A stretch of DNA of 64,000 nucleotides from Bilabrum cf. latius (taxonomy: Eukaryota > Bigyra: Bicosoecida > Bigyra > Bicosoecida): contig OZ237759.1 in the NCBI GenBank assembly GCA_965178125.1, forward strand, positions 434,001 to 498,000, given 5' to 3'. Under the pieces are notes generated by a model, which saw nothing but the letters and a program-made list of their open reading frames with translations, made no database searches and was not told the DNA's origin. A program made the translations under genes and the position numbers. Positions 33,273 through 43,315 of the stretch are shown here, in pieces (the stretch's first letter is position 1; the number at the start of each line of letters is the position of its first letter).

Positions 33273-36200
33273 ATGCCAAGACGATGTTTGTCAGTAGAGC
33301 ATCGTGCTATGATATGTGGCATTGCCGTGACCAAGCTCTTCCATTACGTTTGTTACGGTGGTGACAAGGCTGAGCTTAATAGCTGCATGACATTTCTGAG
33401 GCAGGGGCAAGGGCTAGCGCTCTCATCTTACCTCGCTGAAACGCCAGAAAAATAGCTGAACCGCTAGCGCTCAACTTTCAACCGGCTGACAGGGAGCAGC
33501 ACATAGTTTGCAAGGCGGTGGAAGCAAATTATCAATGATATTGCATCTCCAGTTAATGGGGTAGCCATTTCACCCCAGAAGGTGTCTGGCTGGCTGTGTT
33601 CGTGTTTGACTGGAACTGGTTTTGCCGAAGCCCCTGGACTTGCGGCGCCTCTGAGGGAGTTAATGGCCAAGCACTTTGTCCGAATGCACAGGGTTGTAGC
33701 GGTGGTGTGGCTGTCTTTGCAAGCAGGCAAACAATGGACGGACGAGGTCAGAGCCCAGTTTCGAGACTGCATGACAGAAGGCATGGAAGGGCGTTTACAA
33801 GCATGGAGGAAGTTCTACAATGCTACTCACACGGAAGCAAAACGATTGGCAAATCAGCTCCTGCATGCACTGTTTCGGATTTGCCGTTTCCCGAAGAGCA
33901 GCTTGTCACAATCGGATCAGGACCGGCTGCAAGCAGCAAAGCAGGCAGCAAACGAGCACCCGTGGCATATGGGCGCGATAGACATGATGAGCTCTATTTT
34001 TAGACAGACCATTCTTCCTGGAAGCATTACTGATATCTTACTGCACGTAGAGATGCAGCCACAGCTACACGCTGCTAGAAGTGTGGCAGGGATATTTGGC
34101 CCTGCTGCAGGGGCTGGTCACGGTGCCAAGGCGGGGAAAGGGGCTGTATCAGTGAATATAGCCGGGGGCCGCGCCGGTGCAAGCCTACGGTCAAAGGCAG
34201 GGGCATCCGTCGGGACTGCACGGTCACGGCTTCAGGATCAGCATCCTCCCCTCGAGTGTTTCTGCAGGTGGAGCGCGGCGATCCCAAAGCACGTCCCTGG
34301 GACTTGGCTGGATCCAGAAATTACTGCTGCGCTCAAAAGACCCCGCAGTAGCATTGCGCGATATGCTGGCCCGGCAGCGCCTGCGTTGACATCTGGTTCG
34401 GGCCATCCCAGTGATCCCCTCACTGAATTTCCCTAGTTACAAATCGCTGACAAGAACCTGCCCGAGGGAGCGCCACCGCACCGCACTGCGCGTCTGGGCA
34501 TGCCATGCAGAGCGGCGGGGGCGCGGGCCGTTTGCAGAGGCAACCGCCTGCTGACGTTCGCGGACAGGATACAAGAGTGGGTGCATCACACGCTACATAG
34601 CTTGCGAAGCTGCCACAATAGGCGCTTTTAGCTCGATAAAGAGAGGCAAGAGATCAAGGAGGAGATGAACGTGGTGCCTCAGAATGCAGCTGGCAGCTCC
34701 AGCGAGGACGCCATGGATCGATACAGACGCGACTGTATCGATGTCGCCGTGAGGGTGGTCCAGACGATTCCTCGGTCAGAAGTGGACAGCTTGCAATCGC
34801 ACTGTCCATGCGGCTGCCAGTGCACGGAGGGCTCCACCAACTACAAGGACGAGTGGGACTGCCTCACCAGGCCGGTGTGTGAGCAGCTGGAGGAGAGGGT
34901 CAAGCGGGTCGTCGTGCCCCAGGTGAGGGAGCTCGGAGCGGTCGGGCTGCTGAAGAACAGCCCGTCGCGTCACCGACCGCATTGGTGGCGCAGAAGAGGG
35001 AAGGCCAATACAAGCATGCGCCCAAGGGTCGCAACTGCTGCTACCTCTGGCACTGCCTCCAGACCACCGTCGGCCAAGGGTGCGCCAATGGAGGGTGATG
35101 CAGGTGCAGCAGCTGCAACCGCTGGCTCTTCTGCTGCCATTGCCCCTCTTGAGGACCCTGTTGCAGCGTCTGGCAGTCGTGGGATTGCCGGTCCAGGCAG
35201 CGAAACCGGGTCATTTGAAGGGGTTAAGCATTTCTAGGACACCCAGCAGCTTGCTGGAGCAGGGAATGCGATGAGAGGCATGCCCGGGGGTAGAGAGCAG
35301 CTGCAGCTGCAACCGTCCATGGATGGCACCGACATTTTGCGAAGCGAGAGTCAGTTTGCAGATGCTTCGAGCGCCTCTGGTGAACCAGACATTTAGGGCA
35401 GTCTAGGTCGCAGGTAGTGGTCCTCTCAGATCTCTGAAGCGTCGTTGCCGTCCTAGGGCTCCAAGCGATCCATCACCAGTCTGATGCGGTCCATGTCGGC
35501 ACAAAGCAGCGCTTCAAGCCATGCAAGCATTCAAAATGGTGCAATGCATGCCTCGGCGGCGGCTAGCAGCAGTTATCAGCTCTCTCGATAGGGATTCGTG
35601 CTGCAGTCCTCGCACGGAGCCGGCCCCTTGCCGCCGAGACACAGGGGGGGAGGACACCGTCGGCAGACCAGAGACAGCAGGTAGCCACAGTCAGATGGTA
35701 CGCCTGCCAGAAGCCGTCGACGCAGACCTGATCGAGGAACGGCAGGGGCATTCGCACGAGCCCCGATCGTCGATGATACCACGGGCGGAACTCGATCAGG
35801 TGGAGGATGGGCAGACGGAAGTGTCATCGACCAGGAAGCGCAGCAAGAGAGGGGGCCTGCGCTTGGCCATGCAAGCGCCAGCCTAGAGGCAAGCCATGCA
35901 AGCGCCAGCCTAGAGGCAAGCCATGCAAGCGCCAGCCTAGAGGCAAGCCATGCAAGCGCCAGCCTAGAGGCAAGCCATGCAAGCGCCAGCCTAGAGGCAA
36001 GCCATGCAAGCGCCAGCCTAGAGGCAAGCCATGCAAGCGCCAGCCTAGAGGCAAGCCATGCAAGCGCCAGCCTAGAGGCAAGCCATGCAAGCGCCAGCCT
36101 AGAGGCAAGCCATGCAAGCGCCAGCCTAGAGGCAAGCCATGCCGGAGCATATAGCACAGCCGGTAGTGCTGCAGATGGAAGCAGCAGTTCCTACAGCTTG

Positions 36201-38261
36201 TCCCAACCTGCCGCAAGGCGGGGTCTAGTACTCGGGTGGGGCGGACAGCTGCCCGCCGACGGCAGTCTATCCAGCGGGGCAAGCAGCGAAGGATGCGAGG
36301 CGCCTCCAGGAGAGGCAGTCATACCACCATTTAGGTCCTTACCGCCGTCAATTTCGGCCACCGCGTCTGTTCTCACCTCGATGAAAGGAGCATTGTAGAG
36401 AACGCACGGCGAGCGCTCCGGCTCGACCGATGGCGCTGGCAATGGGACAGCTGCCCTAGCATTGCAGAGCTCAACTTCGCGCAAGAGTTGCGAGACTTCA
36501 TGCGGATCTACCAAAACTGCCTAGATAGCTGGCAGCTCAAGCCTCCCGACTGGTGAAGGTGCTATGCTAGGAGAAGCAGATAAGGCATGCCGCACTTCGG
36601 TTCGCAGCAGCCGGTCACCGTCCCGGGAGCCAAGCATCTTCAGCCTAAGGTCAATGCGGTCCCATTCAGTTGAATCTGGCACGTCGCAGCAATAGCAATA
36701 GACCTAGGGAGAACGAAGCTTTTTCTTCGGCGGTTATCTTAGCATGCATGCGACGCAGCTGCTAGCTAGGGGACTTGCGGGTCGGTACACGAGGACGATC
36801 AGTTCGTTCAACAATGCCGGTTTGGGACTGCCCGTGCACCTGGCCGGGCAGCGCAGAAGCGGGTCGGGCAATTCAGTCGTGGTAAGGCAGTCTGCTCGAG
36901 GGCACGAGGAGGAGGTCGAGCAGGGAGAGGCATTGACTGGGTCGGTGGGTGCCAGCGGTTCGGGAGAAGAGCGACCAACCGAGGCAACGGATCCATACGA
37001 TGACCTGGTAACATTAATGTCCATGGGTTCGGATGACGAAGAAGAGGACGGTGACGAGGAGGGGACGGGGCGTGTGGCAGGCAACGCATCTGGGCTGGAC
37101 AGGTTGGTGGGGTTGCCCCCCCAGCATGTGGCATCACAGGCCGTGCCGGGAGATGCCAGTGCCAGTGGCGCGTCACCACTGGTGCGATTTGGAGGCCACG
37201 GAGCCAGCATGCGGATGCCACCTGCATCTGCCTTAGCAGGTCAAGCGACCCCAGATCGCATGCAGCGGGGAAACATATATCCTTTTGCTTCGGCTGGATC
37301 GTTGAGCGGTGAGCTTGAGAGGGTTGCAATTGCTGGATCAAGGGAAGCAGCTGCAAGCAGTTCAAGCAGTTCAAGCAGTTGTGTCTCCAGCAGTGCCAAT
37401 AGCACCACTGGTGCATCTGGTTGGATCATACCTGCCAGACGCATCGGAAGGGGCAGCACACCTGCGACCCACGGCCTAGAGCAAGCACGTCGCGAGCATG
37501 ACCACGGCCTAGGACACGGAGCACCGCTGGCAGACGCGGAGGGGAGACGGAGAACTCGCCGAGGTAATGCCTCTGTGGACAGCACGTTGCATCCGTTGGA
37601 TCATAGAGCTGTCTCCAGGCGTGTCAGGACAGCCAGGCGAGCAAGGCGGGCTGGTGCCGGTGCTAGAGCCAGAGTTAGTGCCAGGGCTGCAGGCAGGGCA
37701 GTAGGCAGGGCTGTAGGCAGGGCAGTAGGCAGGACTGTGGGCAGTGGCAGAGTTAGACGCATGGCACAGTCTGCGCCGGGCGACGATTTTCTCGATAGAG
37801 GTGGTCTGGAGGAAGAGAAGTTGCCCCATGCCCAGCAGAGTGGCGCTGCCAGCAGCGCGGTGGATTCGGACGCGATGGATTCGGATGCGGAAACATTCGC
37901 GTCGGTCGCTTCATCTCTGCCGGTACGCTAGCGGCGGGGAAACAAGAGACGGAGGCCGGATCGTACATCACGCACGGGTAGTCTTGGAGGCCTTCTCGAA
38001 TCGGAGCAGCTCGGGGCATGCACGGGAGGAGCCCAAGGTCCGCTGGGGCGCGATTCCAGATCGGCGGGAAGCAGCGAGAGCTCGCAGGCCCTCGGCATAG
38101 CTGGACGATAGCTCGTCCAGCAATCGAGCGGTACATGGGAGGGTACTGGTAGCGATCGTAAGGAGCAGGACGACAGCGATGGGTCTGATGAAGAGGGTGC
38201 CAATGGCGACGGTGCGTCTACTGGCAAGAGGGTGAAGAGGAAACGGCGCAGGCGGGAGTGA
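33273..38261 (+). CDS. array copy C: 1,662-residue TAG-rich protein, unknown family
   Basis: ATG 33273 (MPRRCLSVEHRAMIC) to TGA 38259-38261 in one exon, crossing about 18 TAGs and no other stop. N-terminal 330 residues: helical, with ISPQKVSGWLCSCLTG at the place of the A/B Ile-Ser-x-Trp motif and several Trp/Phe helices. Around 34790 a Cys cluster (HCPCGCQCTEGS) comes before CLTRPVCEQLEERVKRVV; this order (helical head, Cys cluster, helix) is the same as in A and B. The remainder is disordered, with a 9-residue repeat (ASASLEASH, ten copies), an acidic tract (DDEEEDGDEE), a GRAVGRAVGRTVG run, and a basic end (KRVKRKRRRRE) suited to nuclear import. Three TAGs occur within six codons near 36700 (QQ-TAG-Q-TAG-T-TAG). 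Relationship to A/B is by architecture, not by strong identity. Confidence 0.68.
35871..36140 (+). repeat. 27-bp coding minisatellite in copy C, 10 units
   Basis: Ten essentially identical head-to-tail copies (270 bp) of a 27-bp unit beginning GCAAGCGCCAGCCTAGAGGC. In the copy C frame each encodes nine residues, ASASLEASH. TAG occurs inside the unit only out of frame. The near-perfect identity shows very recent expansion. Other frames and the opposite strand are also open across it, which is a by-product of the repeat. Confidence 0.95.
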
Positions 38262-38505
38262 CATATAGATCTAGAAAACTCCGTATTGAAAAGGGCCGAG
38301 CGAGTCATGATGGTCCTAGATAGTGGTGGCGTGGGCTCCGTGACTAACAGGATAGTCTAGCACAACTCAATTTTGCCGAGAAGTGTGGACAGTCGTCACA
38401 CCATCACCATGATTCGATCCTAGATCTAGCTCAACAAGATTCACGACCAACAAACAAAACAATCTCACCGTACCCACCACTCTTGAACACACAACTAGAT
38501 ATCTA

Positions 38506-38845
38506 CCAGACACAGCATCGCCGTCAACGCCTCGCCCGCTTGGCTGAAGGCTCGTCTGGAGCAAGCAGGCCTGCCAGACACAGCATCGCCGTCAACGCCT
38601 CGCCCGCTTGGCTGAAGGCTCGTCTGGAGCAAGCAGGCCTGCCAGACACAGCATCGCCGTCAACGCCTCGCCCGCTTGGCTGAAGGCTCGTCTGGTGCAA
38701 GCAGGCCTGCCAGACACAGCATCGCCTTCAACGCCTCGCCCGCTTGGCTGAAGGCTCGTCTGGAGCAAGCAGGCCTGCCAGACACAGCATCGCCGTCAAC
38801 GCCTCGCCCGCTTGGCTGAAGGCTCGTCTGGAGCAAGCAGGCCTT
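38506..38845 (-). repeat. 68-bp tandem repeat duplicating the 3' end of copy D
   Basis: Five head-to-tail units of 68 bp (phase points 38513, 38581, 38649, 38717, 38785). On the minus strand each unit contains the last codons of gene D (LLAPDEPSAKRARR), its TGA and about 25 bp of 3' flank. The first unit met by transcription is the functional end of D; the other four lie downstream as extra copies. 68 is not a multiple of three, consistent with the array lying after the stop. Confidence 0.9.
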
Positions 38846-40130
38846 CGGCTGCTCGCTTGCGGCCGCTTCCAGGGACCCCACCGTCTTCACCACCCAGGAG
38901 AGCCTTGCCCATGCCAAGCCCGGACCCCATCGGACCGTCCTCTGCCCCGTGCACGCCGGTCAGCAACGCACCTTCACGCACCTCGTGCATGCCCTCCTCG
39001 AACCCCTCCCGGTGCCTTCCCGCCTCGCCCCTCACCGACATGCCTGAGACTACCGACCCAGACTCGTCCCCGCTGCGACAGGACCCGGACCGATCGCTCT
39101 CTGCCTTGTCGGTGGGGGCCTCCCACCGCTAGAATTGCAGGCTGGGGGGCTTCTGCAGCAGGCTGGGGACACCTGATGACTGAATTGTTCCCTGGATCTG
39201 GTCGGATCCGGCTTCCGAGCATCCAGCCTGAGACTGCACCGGGGCGCCAAAGCCGCGAGACCCGCTATAGATGGCCTGGGCGCTGGCCCGCGGAGTGGCC
39301 ACCATGAGCCTCGAGATCGTGTCGTTGCCGCCGTGATGAAAGCCGTTCGATACCCGGCTTGCTCCTACCTACCGGCCCACACCCCGATCTACATCACCTG
39401 CCGCAGGTGCTGGCGCACCGCCCTCGCCTTGCCCTGAGGTCAGGCTTGCTGAAGGTTCGCTGCCGAACAGCTGGTCCCTGGACACCACCACGCTCTGCAT
39501 GTGCGCCTATGGTTGAAGAGCTTGCTTGAAAGCATAAGAGGGTGTTGGCGCGCTGGTCGAGGCAGCCCCTGCCGCGGTCCCTGCCGCGGTCGTGCGCGGG
39601 AGCAAGCTGCTGCTAGCCGGGGCGGCGGTGAAAGCAGCGGACGAAGTTGAAGACGAGGACACTGCAGCTGAAGAAGTTGCGCCCATCGCCGCGTTGGTCT
39701 CCGGCACGGGGAACGTCGTGACGAGCGTGGTCGCCACCCCCTGCTCCGAAGTCGTTGTCTTGGGCGCACCTACAGGAACAGGCGGCACCATTGACGGAAG
39801 AACGGCTGCCTGCTGCTGCGAAGGATGCTGCCCGAAAGGCCGACTCGATTGGCTTGGTACCAACTGGGCTTGACCCGCAACCGTTCCAGCGAGCGGGGCT
39901 GGCTGTACCGACGCGGCCGAGTGCGGCTGTTTGCCTGCCTGGGCCTGCGCCTGAGCCTGAGCCTGTTGCATGAAGTGCATTGCACTTGGGTGCATCATGT
40001 GGGGAGGCACTCCCGCCGGGGGAACAAACGGTACGGGTCCCCAGGGTCCCATAGCCATGGGAGGCCACATGCCACCATGCCAGTATGGCGCCTGGCCTGG
40101 AAGCGGGGCTCTTGACTGGCCAGGGGCTGG

Positions 40131-40191
<61 letters not shown>

Positions 40192-42452
40192 ACCCCCTGC
40201 TGCTACTGCTGCAGATGCTGCTGCTGCTGCAGGTGAACGGCGCCTTGATGCCCCTGCATGGGCCACGCCATGACGGGTGGCATCATGCCAGGGACACCCC
40301 ATGGTCCTGGGGCCATGGCCACCGGCATACCCATCGGCACGCCCATGCCCATGCCCATGCCCATTGGAGGCGGAACACTGGCAGTAGCCTGCTGTGGGTG
40401 CTGCATTACCTGCTGTGGCCATGCACTAGGGCCTGCGTTGGCCGGTTGCTGCCCTGCGCTGCCCGACGCCAGCACGTCCGTGCTCGGCACGGCGATCCCG
40501 TGCTTGCGGAGGACCGACAGGACCGCTCCCACGATTTTAGGCTCTGATTCCCTGATGACGGACGCGTAGAGGTGCTGCGAGAACGCCAGCAGCCCTGCGT
40601 TCTTGCGCACAGCGCGCTCCATCCGCCGGGGCAGTCCGCGGATGGACGCAGGAAACACGTCGGCGTCGAACTGGTCGCACCGAATGCTTCCAAAGGGCCA
40701 CTCGGGGTGGATCTTGCCTGCCAACGGCTTTGTTCCCTTGCCCATCTCGTCATCGTCCCCATCACTGCCCTCAACGTGTCCATCATCGTTCAGCATGTCG
40801 GTCGAGGTGCTGGCTGCTATCTTGTGCAGCAGGAGCAGGCGGCCGGCACCGGCGTCGATCGAGCCGGCAGCCAGCTGGCCTAGCCTGGCCCGGGCCCGCT
40901 GGGCAGCCGATGACGGGCTCTCTCCCCTCCGGAGGTGCACTCGCATGCGCCTGGGCCCGTTCTTTCGACGCGACCCCTCCTCCCCGTCCTCGTCCTCGTC
41001 ATCCTCGCGGTCCCTGACGGCGTGCCACGCTGTGCTCGCTTTCAGCGCCTCCGAGCCCGAGCCCAGCACGTTGACCCCGTTGAGCTGCACCTCGCCCTCC
41101 GTCCACGTCGCGGGCCGGCGGACGGCCCTCCCCCTCGACGTGCGCATCGAGATGGGACCAGTCGTGGTGTTGGTGGCGGCGGCGGGACCATGAGCGGATG
41201 GTGGCAGTGCGGTGGCAGTGCCTGTCGGGTTGATGCTCCCTCCCCGGGCGAAGTCCTCTGGCGGTTCCGCGTCATCGTCCATCGCTGGCTGTGCTGTGGG
41301 GCCGCGGTGAGGCGTGGGGACATGGGCGAGGGCCGTGAGGCTGCCCATCGCGGGCTGCTGACGCTGCTCGTGGCTGGAGCGGGGGCTGGAGCGGGGGCTG
41401 GACCCGGCGGGGGGACGCGGAATAGGGGCCAGTCCTGTCGGCGCTGAGGAGGCAGAGGCGCCAGCAGTGGCATGGATGTACAGGTTCTGGAGGGTGGTGG
41501 GCCCGGCCTGCTCTCGCGGCGTCGAATCTCCGCCGCTGCCCTGGACCACGGCCAGCGCACCGGTCGTTGCCTTCGATGCACCACCCGGTGATGGCGCCCC
41601 TGTCGGCTCCCCGCCTGCAGATGCAGGCAAACCTAGATGTATAGCATCAATCCTATGCACCATCGTTGTCTAATTGTCACTTGATCTTTTCGCTCGAGCG
41701 ATAGTTGCCGCTGTCGGAGATACTTGCAAATCGGTGTTCGCCCGTCCCACTCCCGATGCACGGCCAGAGACTTGGTCAATATTGCCACCTGCTGTTGCTT
41801 TGGTATTCCGTGACTACATTTCGTCTCGCTCAGAACCATGAAATGCCATACTTGTTGAAGGCTTTGCAATTATTCCGCCACCCCCTGTTTGCTTGCTCGC
41901 CGCGATCGCACCTTGGGATTCCCCTCCCTGAGCTGAATTCTTTGCCTACAATGATGGCATCTCAGACTATGTTGCTAAATGGGCAGCAGCCAATATATTG
42001 GCCGGTTGTGATTCCCCTGGAGCGGTATGTACATCGGTTCCAGCGCCGCGAATCACCTCCGGAACTGGGAAGTCGTTCTCACGCTCCAGGAGCTACCGCG
42101 CCCAGCGAGAAATCTAGTGTTGCGTTACCCCTGTAGTTCTCTCAATACTAGCTTCGATTTCATCTACCTTGGGACCGAGAGGGCCACGCCGCAGGGGTCG
42201 CAAAAAAGCAACAGCTTTCTTTCGGTCCCAGGGGCCATGGAGCACAGCATCACGAAACTCAGACACAAATCGTCGACCAGCCTTTCCACAGCCAGCAATA
42301 AATGAAAGCCACTACTGTGCAAGTGCACTCTTTATTGCAGGTGACACGTTGGTGGCTCTCCGGCGCTTTACGAACGGCCGAGGCTGTTTCGATTCATCGG
42401 AATCGTTACTCGGGGATACTGAGCTTCCAGAAGGATCAAAATTATTGTTCAT
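38796..42452 (-). CDS. array copy D: Gln-rich nuclear-type protein with helix motif
   Basis: 1,218 residues, ATG 42452 (MNNNFDPSGSSVSPS) to TGA 38796-38798, crossing 11 TAGs. The N-terminal 140 residues are helical (WLSFIAGCGKAGRRFVSEF, then KVDEIEASIERTTGVTQHQ followed by ISRWARQLLEREN). This resembles the last two helices of a homeodomain-like or other helix-turn-helix fold; it is a pattern judgement, not a match to a named family. After a Ser/Gly/Ala linker comes a second ordered block (PEWPFGSIRCDQFDADVFPA ... LLAFSQHLYASVIRESEP), then Met/Pro/Gln/Ser low complexity and a basic PSAKRARR end. One TAG at 40203-40205 lies within a glutamine tract (LQQ-TAG-QQG). The chosen ATG is the first in frame after an upstream TGA region; the frame is open about 100 codons further. 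Confidence 0.68.
40135..40191. repeat. CTG/CAG trinucleotide repeat within copy D
   Basis: Nineteen uninterrupted CTG units on the plus strand. On the coding strand of D the frame is AGC, so it encodes polyserine, directly after the glutamine tract that contains the TAG. Pure units predict length polymorphism. Confidence 0.95.
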
Positions 42453-43315
42453 GGCAGTTGCCTTTGTAAATGACGAGAACAGACCCCGAAAGAAGGCCAA
42501 ATGTTTCTCGAAACGACGTGTCGAGTCGAGAAGGCGAGCAGAACGATCCGCAGTCCACCCTAGTATGACAGGTGGAGTGCCTCGCTGCGAGGAATCAATT
42601 AAATATTCGAGGTGCGAATTGGTCTCGTTGCTGATGACGCGACTAGTGTTGGGGAAGAGGCATGAGGGCAAACTCCGTTCGCAGCCTGCCCGCTCTCCCG
42701 CACGTGTGCCATCGGCATCACGGTATCGGTACGAGGCACACTGTGCCAGTACATACCATACCTGTTCGTGTACGATATGAACGACTCACAAAAGCTTGAC
42801 GTGACTGGGCTGGGCGCGTCCGGTAGGAGGACGATTCAAGTTCTGGTGAACATCCCGGCGACTTGAACAAAAACCGATTTGTACACGTCACAAATGATCT
42901 GCCCGGCAAACTTCGCCATCGGTGACGTATGCATCGTTAGGTGAGCAAGTTGGAGATTGACGCCGTAAGTTTATTCAAATACTAATAGTTGTACTATTCT
43001 TGTTCTGCAGCCTGCTAGGTCATGTACGAAAACTGATACTACGATGTTGCCATTGTGTATGCACTATTTTTGCAGATTGTGCGCAGTGCGCACCATCGTA
43101 GTCGTCCTGTACGAGCAAATCAGGCCGGGTTTTGCATCAATTGTGTGTAAAGCTTTGGGCAGGTCGAGGTCATGGACCTGCGGGTTTTGGCGGCTGAGCC
43201 TTATCAGAATGGTCATAGATATTGGCCTGAATGCAACTTGCTTTTCAAAATGAGTGAGCAAACAAAATACCGCTGCCACGTTGGGAGATCCAACAAGGAT
43301 CATGCCTAACCCGAT
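42453..43315. other. 863 bp without a supported gene
   Basis: Lies between the start of gene D and the stop of the kelch gene, both minus strand, so it holds the D promoter and the kelch gene 3' flank. The D frame stays open into it to about 42780 but without an ATG. Around 42960-43300 it is AT-rich with no coding character on either strand. Confidence 0.4.

Noticed and set aside
35576-36282. Antisense and alternative-frame repeat proteins (Leu/Ala or Arg/Gly/Lys-rich) across the 27-bp minisatellite.
   Set aside because: Same artefact of a 27-bp period. Only the copy C frame extends on both sides with consistent composition.
378-38261. Frequent in-frame TAGs as evidence of widespread pseudogenes.
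   Set aside because: Decay would bring TGA, TAA and frameshifts in similar numbers. Only TAG occurs internally, in more than 20 genes with intact motifs and splice sites.
38506-38845. 68-bp direct repeats as a CRISPR array.
   Set aside because: The copies are contiguous without unique spacers and contain the 3' end of a eukaryotic gene.
3329-40205. TAG decoded as leucine or tryptophan.
   Set aside because: Positions in CFAP52, in poly-Gln and Pro-Lys-Gln repeats, and the CAG/TAG paralogue pair favour Gln. One TTG/TAG paralogue difference (copy A against B) was noted but is a single-base change and is outweighed.
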